Positions 44,001 through 60,139 of a stretch of DNA of 64,000 nt are shown here, one piece after another. The DNA lies in NCBI GenBank assembly GCA_034336665.1, contig CM067569.1, positions 22,789,320 to 22,853,319 on the forward strand, written 5' to 3'. Origin of the DNA: Luscinia megarhynchos. Its lineage: Eukaryota; Chordata; Aves; Passeriformes; Turdidae. The notes below the pieces were generated by a model that saw nothing but the letters and a program-made list of their open reading frames with translations, was not told where the DNA came from and searched no databases. How positions within the stretch are numbered: position 1 is the stretch's first letter; each line of letters begins with the position of its first letter. A program made the translations under genes and the position numbers.

Positions 44001-46155
44001 ATCATATTAGGATTTCATATGTATCCTCCTGTGATTTTTTTCTTCTGCTGTCTCAACATATAAATCAGTATGTGCTTGAATTTCCCTTGACTAACTTTGG
44101 ACAAATGCATCCCAGAAATAAGTAAAATTGAGCAAGCTGTTAAAATGTGAAAATAATCCTCACTTTCAGCATGAAGTGTCAGTGTTTTATCTGGCTACTA
44201 ATATTCCAGCTAGCTCTCAGCAAAAAAAGCCCTGCTGGGTTCTGCAGGTATGACCCACACCCCCAAGTCTAGTGTAGGTTGGAATTACTCCCTATTCTCA
44301 AGCAAATGACACATTGGATGGCCAAGGAGCTGCAGAGTGGATGAGTGAGATTGCCACTAACTGATGGGTGCATAGTGCTGGGAAAGGCACCAGTGTAGCT
44401 CTGTAGTGCACCAGGAGCTCACCATACACAAAATCCCCTTCAGTTTTGCAGGAAAATATTCCACGTGGTGTGGGGCTGATCAAAGAAAAACATAATCAGC
44501 GATCAGGAAGACAATAAAGTGACAGGTAATTTATACTGAGAAGCAGAGTAACTAGGTGATAATGGAGAACAACAATGGAGAGTTTTAAGTACCTCAGAAA
44601 TCTCAAAGAGAATTTTGCTCTCAGTCATCTTTGCTTGTATGGGACTACAACAATTTACATTTTTGATTATGAAGATTATGGTCGCTAGATATCCCGACTC
44701 ATGCAAAACCTCTTCAAATAGAACTTCACACTTAAGATAATATACAGTTGATTCATTTCAGCTAAACATCCACAGTGATGCTACAATATTACTGTTTTGA
44801 ATAAAACCAGCACTCCTTGAAGGATAATGCTTAACAAAATGCTGGGTACTAAACCTGTCCATGTAGCACACTTCCATCTGCCTTACTTTATAAAAAGTGA
44901 TTTTCCCTGTAGAGATCACCCATAACTGCAACAAGAAAAAGGTTTTAGAAAGAAAGTTTTATAGCAGTTTTACTTAAAGTCGAAGTCCTCATTTTTCTAA
45001 GTTTTAACACTATTTTTAAATTAAAAGATGCATTATTCTGTTTTTATATCTGCCACCTGTTATATATTTACTAGCAACAAATAAATAAAATTACTAAGTT
45101 AAATAGGCTGTTTTTCCAACATTCAGCTTTTGAATCAAAGTTGCCTATGGGAAGGTATCATAGGAAAACCTGCTTCTGGTAAATGCCTGTGCAATTCTGA
45201 AGACAAGCTTAGATAGATGAAACCTAGAATACCAAGAAAAAGTAATTTTTTTCCACTTTATATCCCTTTATACATAACAAAGCAGAGAAGACCACTAGAT
45301 AAATATAGAGAAAAATTCTTTAATAACTAAATACAACTTATAAACATAACGCACCAACTTTTTCAAAAACAACTAAAAACTAAGTGCCCGAATGAAACAA
45401 AAATGCATTCCTAAGTTTAGTAGCAGCTTCTTTAGCATAGTTACAAAATAAAAAGTTCTCTGAACAGAAGAAACTACGAAAAGGAACAAAAACATCCCCA
45501 AAGCATGCAGATCTAAATAACATGCAATTCCTGGCCTCTTAGCATCATTAGCTTTATTGGCAAACTTTCTGGCAATCCATTAGTTGAGCCACTGCAGTGC
45601 AAGGAGCTATGGAGGAGTCAATAAGTTCAGAGACGCTTCTGTGGTGCAGAAATATGTCCTTCATTTTATGGATTGCTCTGCTGTGTTTTTATTTTCATTT
45701 AGAAAATTTGAGATAGCATAATACTAAACACTGCTGAAGGTGATAACAAGGTTAATGAAGGTTAAATGTCTGCGGGCCAGCAATGAATCAAGTGTAAGCC
45801 CTGCATAATATAAGAATATAAATACAGAAGTCCTAGAGAATGTTAAGCACTCAAAAACTGATGTGAAACAAGTGGCAAAATGTGACTAACTATGAAGGAT
45901 ACTGTTCCCTTAAGTCAATATTGCATGATACTGCCAGACAATATAAATATCCTGCAATTCAAAACCTCAGAAAAAGCCTTAAATATTTCAGTTGTAAGAA
46001 GACTTCCCAAATTTTCCTTTTCTATATGCTGTCTCACTTTGTATAACAAAATACTGCAACTGTAAAGACAGAATAGTGGATAAAGAAACAGATTTTCAGC
46101 CATCCAACCATTAATTTTGAAATGTCATATGAGCAACAAGGTCAAAACTTTAACA

Positions 46156-46943
46156 GAGTCACAGAATATTCTGAGATGGAAAGACCCACAGGGATCAGGT
46201 GCAGCTCTAAGGTATATGACTGTGTTGGGTTGATGTGGCCAGAAATGTGTTTTCTACCACCATCTGTTGAAGCCGGGTGGGGTAGTGATTTCCTTATCTC
46301 CATGGTACACATTATCTGCTAATGGGCCATCTTTAAGACTAGGTGGGGCAATCATCTTCATCTTTTCCACAACCCCTCCTCCCTCCAGGAAGATATCATC
46401 TGCTGCTGGCCCATTCAGTCCCACTGTATGACTGATAAAATTACATCATCCCATTGGGAGATGCTCCAGCCAGGGGGAGGAGCCAAGCCTTTCCTACCTA
46501 GATAAAAACTGAGATTTGGGACAGCAAGGTACCTTCTTTCCACCGGATTCCAGAGGAAAACTGCACCTTCTACAGGAGCACTGTTCAGCTGAACCACATG
46601 TGCCACTGCAGGAGGATGCAGCCACCATTTAATGGGACTGCTGCCAACACCCTGACTGACTGATGGGGTGTCAGGTTGTATTCTGACTCTGTCAGGATTG
46701 GGATTGTTCTTTGTAATACTGTATTTCTATTTTAATTTTCCTAGTAAAGAACTGTTATTCCAAATTCCCATATCTTTGCCTGGAGTCCCCTTAATTTCAA
46801 CGTTATAATAATTTGGAGGGAGGGGGTTTACATTCTCCATTTCAAAGAGAAGTTTCTGCCTTTACCGGCAATACCTGTCCTTCAAACCAGGACAGACCGA
46901 ACCCACAACCTTGGTGTTACCAGCAGCAGGCTCTGACCAACTG
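46156..46943 (-). mobile_element. tRNA-headed SINE with CR1 tail (TguSINE1-like), split by a solo LTR
   Basis: The left piece (46156-46222) reads agtcacagaatattctgaga, an antisense CR1-type 3' tail. The right piece (46895-46943) reads gaccgaacccacaaccttgg and then ctctgaccaactgc, the antisense of a tRNA-derived head; its complement contains a B-box-like GTGGGTTCGGTC. Together they form one minus-strand SINE of roughly 115 bp. The 5' end of the tRNA part seems truncated after the A-box region. Songbird genomes contain such a family; the family name is from memory. Confidence 0.75.
46223..46894 (+). mobile_element. Solo LTR of an endogenous retrovirus (672 bp)
   Basis: Begins TGTTGGGTTGATGTGG and ends ACCAGGACA, giving the standard TG...CA ends. 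It is flanked by gactg (46218-46222) and gaccg (46895-46899), 5-bp target duplications with one mismatch. Inside are a TATA-like box (gataaaaact, 46501) and an AGTAAA polyadenylation-type signal at 46743-46748, both in plus orientation. No gag, pol or env sequence is present, so internal sequence was lost by LTR-LTR recombination. The 5-bp duplication and the 3' sequence resemble bird ERVL-type LTRs; class assignment is tentative. Confidence 0.8.
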
Positions 46944-49900
46944 CTTTTCTCATACTGATACCTGGAGCACTGAAGCACAAGTCATCTTACCTAATCCCAA
47001 TGGGGTTTGGACCTCTCAGGTGATGGTCAAGCAGTGCATGCAAATAACCCTATTAACAAAGTTTCCCTTTTGAGTGTGGAATTGTATAACAAGAGTGAAA
47101 AATCTTTATCAAATTCTCTCTTGACTTTTCTTAGTTTCATATATATAAAGTGGAGCAAAAGAATTGCCAAAAGATTACTGGAAGGATACAAGTTATCCAG
47201 TTGAAACAAACCTCCAGTCTCAAGTGAGTATATAAGTTCCATCAGAGTCCTTTAATATTCAGAAAAAACAGACACAAAAGAACTTTTTCAAGTCTCATAC
47301 GGAATTCTTAACTAGTGAAAGCCCAACTATCTTTGCATCAATTTATATCAATTCCAGTCTCAACAGGATTTGCTTTTGATTAATTCAGTCTTGCAAAAAA
47401 GTCAGGAGGAATTCAGATATGCAGTTTGGGGGTTTTAATTACTGAAACTGAATAATACATCTTTTCTTAATTCTGCACAAACCCAGACTCATGCACCACA
47501 GAGCACACTAGACAACTGGTGCTGAATTAATGAGAACTGCACGGACATCACAGCACATTTGGCCCAGGACTGAGAAGATAAAATAGTTCCTTTGAGCAGT
47601 GTTACAGAAATTAGAAACACAAAGTGAGCTAAAGATAAAAACAGTCACCAGGAATGATAGAACTCAAGTTAAAAATGCCAAAATACAAACAGTCGTGTTC
47701 TAGATATAAGGAATTCTAGTTTTGGATTTATGCAGATACCAATTATATTAATTATAAAGTTGCTTGTAGACAACAAGCATCCAAAATTCGAAGTTGAGAA
47801 AATCCCATTCAGCAACAAACTTACTCAGATTCAAAATGTATAAAAAATCAGCCAAAAAATCAATGACAGATACTATCAGGGAAATAACTACTGGATAATG
47901 TAGAAAGGCTAGACTGAATGCCTACAGGGAACTATACATATTAACAAACCATCTGGGAGACAAGAAATGAAATTTTATTTTTAACTGGTCTTTCAGTTGA
48001 CATAAAATAAGAAACAGTCAAATTTAAAAAAAAAAATCAATCTAATCCCTCGATTACCATTAAGATCTCTCATATTACCATTAAAGAAAGTGTGCAGGTT
48101 AGGTACATGCTGTAGATAGCTCAAGAAAATTTGGTAATCATCTGACTGATGATAATGTGACAGTTTTAACTGCCCCTCATTCACAGTAAACACAAATTCC
48201 AGAAAACAGAATAAATAATTATGTGTTCCCTCAGCAGTTTGAGGGAATGGGTACTCTCCTTTTACAGCATTATTCCTCATTCTATTAAAGACAAAACTCA
48301 ACAGTCTGGGTAGCCCTCATTTAAGTAGGAGAACTGAATTACAGTCAGAAAGACCACTGAAAACATTAGAGAATCCAAGGCAAATCATAAAGTAATTACA
48401 CTGATAATGAAAAGCAGGATGAGAAGAAAACAGTCTGTATTTTCACATAACATCCAGTTATTGAGAACATATTTTAACTGGACAGAAAAGGATATGGAGA
48501 GAAGAAAATTATGTAATGTCTTTTAAAAATGCAAAATGCTTGGCTATTAAAGGAAATTGTAGTGATTTATTTTTCAGCATAAATCCTTTATACTTGCTCT
48601 TACTATCCTGTTATTATCCTACACGGGAGTATGACTGAATTAAATATGAGCAAAGTTATAATTGGTTATTTTAAACTACTTAGAATTTAGAAATCAATCT
48701 ACATCAAAATAGCATTCTGTGTTTCTCAGTCACTAAATTTGGCAGACTATGGTCTTCAACATTTATGGATTGATGTCCAGAAAAAACAAGACATGGAACA
48801 CCAACCAATGATGACAACAGATAATCTGGCTTCATCAGCTAATGTAAAGTCTAGCTGCTTATGTTCCTTTGAATGAAATATACATAAAAACAGTTTGGCT
48901 TACAGCATGGTACCTGAAAAATATATGCTGAAAAACATTAATATACCTTTAGAGGTTCTAAATATTATAACCCTGAAAGAATACTAACAGTGTTTCACTG
49001 AAGGGAGGGTTGTTTATATGACAAGGAAATCTTATTAGGAATTCAAATTTAGGTCACTTAAATGAATATACTAATTACTTTATACTAATATACTTATATT
49101 ATTTTATTGTTCATTAAAAAAAAAGGCCAGTCCAAAACTAGTAATATTTTTTCCAGTTTAAAAACAGCAAAATTCAAAAAGAATAAAACAATTATGAAAT
49201 ATGTTAACTAACCACAGACTTCCTGCATTGCAAAGACATTTTAATTCTAGCATTGCATGACTGAAAAATGGTGGACATTTCAGTTCTGACAGAGAAAAAT
49301 CAGAAGTTTCCCATACAGATTTTGTTTCATAACTTAGAAAAAGTTAATCATGTAATAATTGCACACCTGCCTTCCTAATGTGACTAAGGGAGATTAAGAA
49401 GAATGCAAATAAACACATCTGTTAAGGCAGACGTTTCTAAGTCATCATGTCTGGGTAACTTGCATGCAGTAGTTATTAAAACTCTGTGGGCTACTTCATG
49501 TTGGTTTTTAGGCAAGTCTGGCACATACAGTTTATAGAAGTTTCAGAAAGAAGTTCATGTTACTTGCATAAGCTTCAAAGAAATAACCATGAGCCCATTA
49601 ATTAACCTTAGACAAAACGAAGAATTGTAATACAAAGTAATTAAGTATTGAGGATAAGTAATCATATTTAAGTATACATTTAGAAAAGCATCATATGTCT
49701 TTTTCTTTTTCATTAAATGATATGTTTGAGTGACAGAGCTATAAATACTGGTGTAATTTACTCAGCATTGCCATGGCACTCATCAGATGGACTAAACCCC
49801 AGGGAGTCTTAAAATGTATCTGGCATGTCCTCCCTGGGAGCCTTTTCAGGAATGTGTGCTTGACCTTAAGTTATTTAATATTTCTATTAAATATTCTGCC

Positions 49901-52900
49901 TAATAATATTAAGCAATGATACCACAGGATGAAATGCTTGATAATGAAGAGAGTAAGTTAGTGACAAGCAGGGCTTGGAATCGTGTAAAGCAGGATGGCA
50001 ACAAACTATATGCATTTGCTTATAGATAACATTTGATTGTATTTAACTATAAATTTAGGACTGGATGATTTATTTTCTTCCACTAAAGATACATTCTTGC
50101 TCAGTCAGGTTATAGATGAAAGAGGTCAAATTAGTCTATCCAGCCTGGCAAAATACAGTAGGAAGGGCTTTTTAAAGGTATATAACTGCTATCATCTATG
50201 ATATTAACTTTCAACAGTTTCTCAAAATTCAGAAATTGGGACTCCTTTTAAGCTAAGCCTGCCACCCATTCACACATGAAAAAGATCAAGATACCTCTAT
50301 GTCTATCGCCCCTCCACACCAGAGCAGAATAGAAATCAGAATGTTTTTAGGGTCATTTTTCTGTGCAATGTTAAATACCACTCACAGAGACAGACTGGGA
50401 ACAGTTGATTTAAATTATCCTGTTTGCTTTGAGTTCACAGAGGTTGGGAAGCAAGAACACAGTTTCTATGCATGTCAGATGATAGACACTAATGACACTT
50501 GAAACTAGTGCTGTCCCTTTATTTCTGCTCTGCTCCAGTGCATTTTGGATACTTGTTTGACTTCTCATCAGTGGAGGACACAGAAGAAGAGTATCCTCAC
50601 AAATGAATGCAACAATATCCATTAAAAATCTGCATGGATTTAGACAAATATATACTTGTCAGAAGGTTACCTTCTGGTCTTAATATTGCAGCAACTCAAA
50701 TGCCTGCTGGGAAGTAAGTATTACTTTAACTGGGGCCCTACCAAAATACACATGGCTCTGTGAAACCTGAACTGATTAAGGTGCCTAGAAAAAAGCAAAA
50801 ACATTGTCTTCAACACTATGCAAATATGATACAGTCAATACCATGACAGATTACTGACAAATCACCAAGGACAATGAGCATTCAAAACTCTTTTAATTAA
50901 ATTCATTGATACCTTTTTGCAAGCATTTGAAATGTAGAAAGAAATGTTACCATACATAAAAGCAGTACACATGAACATATACATAAAATTCTTCTAGGAA
51001 ATTTTAGAGAATTTGGTCTCCATTATATATAAAATAATGCATAATGTAAGTGAAGTGACCAAAAAATACAGCAAAGCTGTATAAAAAGACGTTAGTTTTG
51101 TAAGAAACATTGTAGAATTTGGAGATGCATTCAAAGATTCCACCAATAGATGGCAGAAATGCACAACACTTACCAATAAAGTCAATGCAAATGACTGCAA
51201 ATTTAAAGTGCTGTGAAAGGGAGCTTTGCCACTTGTAGATGCATCAAAATCCAGTAAATGATTGCAAAGTCAAAGTGGTATCTCTACAACCTAGTCATCA
51301 GAGGACTTCTTTGCATCAGAGTAACTAAATTTCATTAAACTATCTAAGTTTTCCAAACGGAATTAAGTGCTCTACAGATTCAAATATGCTTTCAGGCTGA
51401 GCTGTTCTGTGGAGATTATGGCAAGAAAGTCTCCAGGCCATTAAAACAAATGTTGCTTCTATATACAGATTTTTAACTAAAGCTTTCTCTTGCAGAACAC
51501 TTGCTGGACAGGTAGAAGGCTTCACACCATCTCCTTAACTACCTTAGTAAGACACATCCATTTTTTATCCAAAGTCATCTATCTATCTCCATGGTGGGAA
51601 ATCAGTTTCATTCTCTGATCCACCAAGAAAGCTGAATTTCCACCAGAGATGTTGGAAACACTCTTCTCAGACCAGGCATTGATACTGAAACCACAAGTCT
51701 CATCCAAAATTAATTAACATGTCTGTAATAGAACCTGGACAGAATTTGAGCAAACACTGGAAAAAAGGATCCTCTTCCCAAATTGTGCTAATCACCACCT
51801 GAAAAGATTTGTTCTCTATACTTTGCATGTGTCTATATTCACATCTGTTGTCTGTCTTCTTTCGCCCACTATGTATCTCAAATTATTTTCTGGAAAAAAA
51901 AGTACAGTATCAGCAGCAACCTAGACTAAAATGGGTGTCAGGGAATAAGGACAAAGAAAAAATGTTCCTGACAATAGAATTTACTAGGAATCATACAGTT
52001 TCTGTCACTTGATGTTCTGTACAGTACAATAGATGAAGCATATGGTCAGGAAAATGAAGTAAGTTTGCTTAAAAGATCATTTTTATCTTTAAGTTCTGTG
52101 ATTCAATAATGAGACATTATCAAATTCCTATATTATGTTGTATTAACATCTTTGTATTAATATCACAATCTAAGGCTGATTGTTCCTCATTCACATATTC
52201 TTGCAAATGTGAAGCCAAAATTATATTTCTTATGTTAAATCCCCCTCTAACAATACAATCCTGTCAAGGCAATTTAGTCCAATATAGTCAGCTCATAAAA
52301 TCAATATTTCCTTTTTCATAAGCATACAATTGCATGACAAAAGGCATTTCAGTTATTTGAATTGCCAAATATTATGCTATCACAGAAGATAGAATAACAG
52401 TTTTAAGTGGTGTGTAAAGTGTTGTTAAGTCTTTACTAAATAAAACTGGAAGGCATTCACTTGTTGCAGTACTCTGCAATTTTTTAGATTGCAAGCTATC
52501 CAAAAGAAAAATAAGTTCTGAATCTGAAGCTTAGATAGGATGCTCAGATTGTGAAAACTCTTTAGCAAAAAAAAAATTACCATGTCATTATTTCTCCCAT
52601 TGCAAATTATTTTCTGTCCAACAACTCTTTTAGCCTACCTTCACTTAGACTATAAACAAAATATATAAACTCAGCACTGAAATAATTTCTTTGAAATTCA
52701 CTGGCAAAATTACCTGTAAATCATCCTTCCCTTGGGAAGATTCTCTCCACTCTGTAGAATCCTGCACCTGGAGAACTGTTCTACCACTATCAAAAAGTTT
52801 CTTGTATAGAGTTGTGCAAGCAATACATATGATTATATAAAGCTGAGCAAGTATCTACATAAATGCTAGTATCTGCAAAACAGTGTTGGAAAAATGTCAT

Positions 52901-55900
52901 GGGGATCTAGATGAAAATAAGTGCCCAAAAACACACTGATGTGCATATCTGTATAGTTTTCAAGTCAGAACATAAATTTTTATATAGCATGATAATGCAC
53001 TGGATATCACTGAATTATTACAGATTTATTAAAAAATTATTTCCTATCTGTACTTCCCCCAGTCTTTCAACAATATGTAGCTTTTACCATGTGCAAATGC
53101 ATTCTTTTTGTGTGCTTCTTTTTCTTATGATGTCCTGTCCAAGCAAAAATTATACCAAATAAACCCTTCCTGAAGGATTTACCAAATCTAAAAATTTGGT
53201 TTGAAGTGCTGCTTTGCCTTCAGCTTTATTTTAGACATTGATCATAACAACATTCCTAGAAACTTTTTGAAAAAGCATAATATGATCTTTCAATACCAAA
53301 TGTTGTCTGCAAATTGGAATCTAGGTGGAAGACTAGATTCGAAACAACATCCTTACTGACTACTGATAGAAAATTTAATTCATATACAGCATTTCAAGAT
53401 GCAAAAATGTATGTTATGAACAGATGAATACAAACGAGTGGCAGGAAAAGGAGAAGGCTTCACATACTAGGAGTTAGATGGTTACATAGGTGAATGATGG
53501 CATTTCTGAACTAGCACAAGAACAGAAAAAATCCACTGGCTTTCCACTACAGTACAGGAACAAATGTACATTCAGAGCACGTCCTCTGCTATGCTTCACA
53601 TCTTTCTGTAAGCACTTACTGCTCCAAAGGCAAAGTTTCTTTTTTATTTAGAAGAGTTAGGTTTCTATAAAATATTGCTCAAACTGTGGGTCTATACTGA
53701 TACTAATCAGTAAGCTAAACCAGGACAGCTCTTGTAGGATTGGGCATTCAGGAAGTGACACTGGGGACTCTGATTCTGCCAACTACTTCAATGAACTCAT
53801 TACAGCTGACTGACATGAATCAATAATGAAATAAACTGGAAAGACCCTGATGCACAATACATTCCAGATGGTGCATTTTATTTTGGCTCCTAAATGATCT
53901 TGAAATCTAAAGCATACAAAGGAAACCTGTTAAATCATTAAGAAATTCTTCAAATGTGCCAATGTTGAATCATTTTCACATTGCCTAACCTCAGGTACTC
54001 TCTATTTACTTGCCTCACTCAAGGGCAAACCTCCCTGCTAATCCTATATACACATGGGGACAGCTTTTGCAAAACCCAGGACTTACATGTTCTGAATCCC
54101 CCTAAACAGAAGGATATCTTTCTCAACTACAATATTCATATAAAAGAAAAAGGCAAAGTAGGCATCTAACCTGAAACTAAATCAAATGGTCTAAACACCC
54201 TCCCTTTCCCCCAACTCTCACAATCAGTCCTACCACTGTATTACCTACAAGTATGATCAAAGTATTTGAGCTCTACAGACAGTAAATTTCAAAGGTGTAA
54301 GGGAATACACAGTCTTCATTAATACACTTCAATACACTTACTTAAAAATTCTTTCATCAAAGCTCCTCAAAATACCTTGCTGGTCTAAATTAAAGATATG
54401 TTAGGAATCCAAACAATGCACGTTTTTGAATTAGTGAATGATTTCACTAAGGATGATTTATCTAAAATGAAAGCCCCTCTGGAACCAGGTGCAAAGCTAA
54501 AACATTGTAAATGATGACTACATTAAAAAACATCGGGTTTTTTGCTCAGCAGGTGATAAGTGTCTCAGGGGGATTTCATGAGTAAACAGGTAAAGTGTGG
54601 CTATAAACAAGAAATCAAGATAAAGTGTGGCTGGCGTAATTAAGAGATATGGAAATCATTTCAACCCTATGAGTGCTTAACTCTTCCTGAAAACTGACAT
54701 AAAACTTATAAAATCTATGCAGCAGAAACTGCTAAATGTGCAAATGCTCTCATTATCCCTGTCAGTACTGTTAGTTGGATTGCTGTGTCACCATGAGTCA
54801 GTCAATTACGCAGTCACTTTCATGAAGGGTATTCATTCCAAATAATTATCTCCGCCTCATTTCCCAGAGTTTGTCGTCTTGCTACTTTCTCATTTCATAT
54901 TCCTTTTCAATGGATTCTGTGATTCTATTTATTCTCTCAGACAGCCTTCATCTCCAAGGATTTCAATCTCAAAGTTTTGGGAAACTGACATATATAAGAG
55001 TGAAAATGCATTCCTTTAATTCACATAATGCAAGGAATCTGAGATTAAGTTCTACCTAGAAGTCAGCAATTTCTGTTCAAGGATAAGCACATTTTTTACT
55101 TACATACCTTCTTTTTAAATTTTATTTCTTCTCATAACACAGAACTGTATGACATTTTCTCTTTCAAAAAGCCTTACTTAGTTTTCCATGTATGACAGAA
55201 GTGTTATGTGATAAAGAGAGTACTCATATGTGTAGTGATCTTTTCTGGCTGTTTTACTGCTTTCTTCCATGGCATACTAATAACCACTGATATGGCTGTA
55301 CGACCTTTACTGTGGTTATAAATTTATTGATCTTTTCCCATAAAACAAAAATTCATCAATAATTTTTGTATCTTTGCACTTTCATATTAAGATGAAAACA
55401 TTTTAAGACCATTAAAGACCCTGTGGTTTATTTTCTTTTCTATATGAAACATTTAAAATAACAATTATCCTCAGTTTTCAGGGACAATGAATGCCTGTGT
55501 TTCTGGAGTAATGAATTTCCAAACTGAGAGGTTTCATATGTTGTCTAAGGACATGCCATTCACAAAGTGTGCCATTTTTAGGAAGTTTTCTCTAAATAAA
55601 AAAATCACAACATTCAACCTTCATTTTTCCTAATGAAAGAACGTATAACACTTGTAAAGAAAATCCATTCGGCACATTATGGATGTTTTTTAACTGAATG
55701 TCCTCTCTATTTCATTTTCATTTTACATTTTTCATTTACATGGGGCATACTTTTTCTAATGCATTCCTAGCAGTCTAACTAAATATTAATTCTCTAAATG
55801 TATCTGCTGAATCAGTGGCTTCAGTGGACTTAAAATTTAGCCACACTGGCTCAAAAAATGCAGAATATATTGATTTCACTGACAATGATCAGTTAACAAT

Positions 55901-56163
55901 GATTCATGGCAATCCAGTTCAGTGAATGAATGGCCTATATCACCTGTTCAGGTTGCAAGCTGAGACAAATCAAATTCACCATTTAATAAAGGCAGGCTCA
56001 TGTTACACAGCATTTCCAAAATGGAGTTCTTCACCACTTCGAGTAGGAAATTATAATAATGAGTTGAAAACAAAACAGATTTAGTAACTGCTTTTCCTGA
56101 CAAAATCCACCTTTCTGCCTAAAATTCATTTCAAACACAGCTTTGGTAACATTCTTCTATTTA

Positions 56164-57416
<1,253 letters not shown>

Positions 57417-58327
57417 TCAGAAAAAATTGTCAGTATATGAGTTTCTACTCTGCCGAGAATTGTATGCATTTCATTAAAGACCTTGATCCAGAAATCATGT
57501 TTCTGTTTTCCAGTCGTTTACAAGATACAAGCAAGCATTTCAAAGGAATTATTTCATTCATTCAGTTAGTCAATCATACAGTGTTTATATTTACCTGTTC
57601 AGGTAATATTTGAGAATTAACATGCAGATACCTTTAGGAGAGGACAAGCAGGAGAATACCTCAGGATTGCTTAACCCCACATTAACCCTTAAAGAACTGA
57701 CTTCTTTCTAAAGGAGACACACCTATGATACTTTAGGAAGAAACCTAACAAGCACACAGGTACAATGAAACATTACACGCTCTTAATTCATGTCATAATA
57801 TAAAACCTTTACAAAAAATAGTTGCTTAGGAATACATTACCCATTAGCAACCTGCAGTACTTAGTCTTGTAGAACCCCTTGTTTATAAGAAGTTGATTGG
57901 ATTTTTTTTTTCTTTTTCTTACTTCTTTTTTTGTATGGCTATTTAATGTACTTTATGTACAGTACTATCAACTGAGTAGAAAAGCAGCATAGCCCACTGG
58001 TAAAATTAAATAACAAAATAAATTGAATAATTTGAAGCAGTACTCTAAGGGTTAATTTCTGCATGCAAGTTAATTAAAATACCCTTGTGTGTATCAGGCA
58101 GCCATTGCAAATTTTAGCTTATTATTTTATGCTCTATTTGACAGTGGGACAGATCCAAAGCTTACTCTATACAAACTGGTACTTTATAAGTATACTTTTA
58201 TCTAAGGAAGGTGATAACTTCCGTAAGTATCATCAGTGATTTATTTGTGAGGTTTCTAAAACAGGTTGTTGAAGCCACAGTCCAATGCTGTGGTCATAGA
58301 CCAAAGTGAAAATCATGTCCCAATATA

Positions 58328-58392
58328 TGTTGATGTATATACTATATATACATAATGTCCCACCATATATACATATATATACACACATATAT
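58328..58392. repeat. TATA/CATA-rich alternating simple repeat
   Basis: Imperfect alternating purine-pyrimidine sequence (tgatgtatatactatatata, then tatatacatatatataca), interrupted by cataatgtcccacc. It is a simple repeat. Confidence 0.85.
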
Positions 58393-60139
58393 TGCAAATG
58401 ATCATGTGTTCATCACAACTGTAATAGAGGGAAACTAGAACTTAGATCATTTGAACATTTTGAGCCCTGGAAAACATCCTTTTAGGAAAAGCAGAAATTT
58501 GTTGGCTTTCTAGATCAAATAAATCACTGAACATGAATGTAAATACCAGTTAGTATAGCAGTAGTTCTGCAAATATAATGCTAGACTGCTCAACAAGCAA
58601 GATTCTATGCATTATGAATGTCAGTTACCTAACTTAAGGCATAAAGAAAATTACCTGGGCTACCAGGTCATTACACATGCAGCCAAATTTTCCATTCCTT
58701 GTATACATTTCAGGTCAAACAAGTTAATTACAGCATGCTCTCTCCTGTCTCTAGATGCATGAATGTATCATCCTTGATGTACAGTAGCTTTATATTTTAA
58801 GAAGCTTCAGTGCTACAGGAAATTTTATTAAAATTGGTTTTCAAAGGCTATTTAAAAAGACATTGACATTATGAGACACTTCTGTTGCAGTTCAAATAAA
58901 ATTGATTTACAAGAGCAGGCAAAGGGAAGAGAAGTCAAATGTTAACATACAGAAGAGCAGACAATACCTCATACTTTACAAACACAGATTTAGCTACAAA
59001 AAACAGTGGATGTAATCAGAGAACCCAACTGGATCATTTTCTGTATGGCACTAATGAGAATGAAGGATTTTGTCAAAATAAGGTAGGCCACAATGCACCC
59101 TACCAACAAGAACAGAGGAACAGAATCAACAGCCCTGCACCAACCCTTAGCACCAGGTTAGGTTCCTGTAAAAGCTGAAGAAATCCATTGAAGCTAATGG
59201 AATTACAGAGGCTTATAACCATGATAGAGAGCAATTTTTAGTTAAGGTCAGTTAAGGTTGCAGCTAACAGCTCTACTTTTATATCACTGTCCTTTACAAA
59301 AACATACAAGATCTGATAAATGGCCTAATGCATAATATGTCTTCATGTTTTTTGCAAAACACTTAGAACAATGGATGACAATTTGTTCACCTAATACCAA
59401 AACTGCTGTTTCTGCTGGTCATATCCTTTAAACCTCCTTCATTACAGAGATCATCCCTCTCTTTCAATGCTTAAGCTATCCATTTCAAAGACAAACACAG
59501 CATCTTTTCTCTTGTATTTCAAATCATGATTTTGTCAGAAGGGCATGTCACTGAAGAAATTATTAATTTTTTTCACAGATGGATTATAAAAGATTTTAAA
59601 CCTTCTAAATTAGATTTTCAGTTTGGAATTTTATTTTTGTTTTCATCAGTAGCTGACATTTGAGCTGGCATAAAAATACAGCCACTAATATTTATGATTG
59701 CACAATTGAGCCTGCTGCAGAAAGAAAGCCAATTTTAAACTCGTCTTTACATTAAGTTTCCCAAACACAGAAGTGCTAAACGTCTTAGTAGTGTACTGGG
59801 GTCTCCAGGACCAGTAATAATACTAATAAAACTCCCTGGTTTATATTAAAATCACATGGCATGTCATATGGGATTTCACCCCATTGGGGCAGCAAAGGTT
59901 TCACTTTTGAAGAAGGAAACAGACTATTAGAAACGTTTTTATTCCCCTTCCATGCAAGCATGGTTTCACACATTTATACCACAAAAAGACAGGAGAAACT
60001 ATGATAAAATCAAAGAAATAGCATACTAGCAATGAGAGGAAAGATTTAATGTAACTGGATAAAAATTACAGTAATGATGGAACCCTAAACGCAATGGAAG
60101 CCTCCCCCTAAAAAAGTGGCAGAAGCAATACCCCAACTG

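Noticed and set aside
46895..46943. Possible tRNA gene on the minus strand
   Set aside because: Only a B-box and part of the arm are present, and the sequence leads into a CR1-type tail; it is the head of a SINE and not a foldable tRNA.
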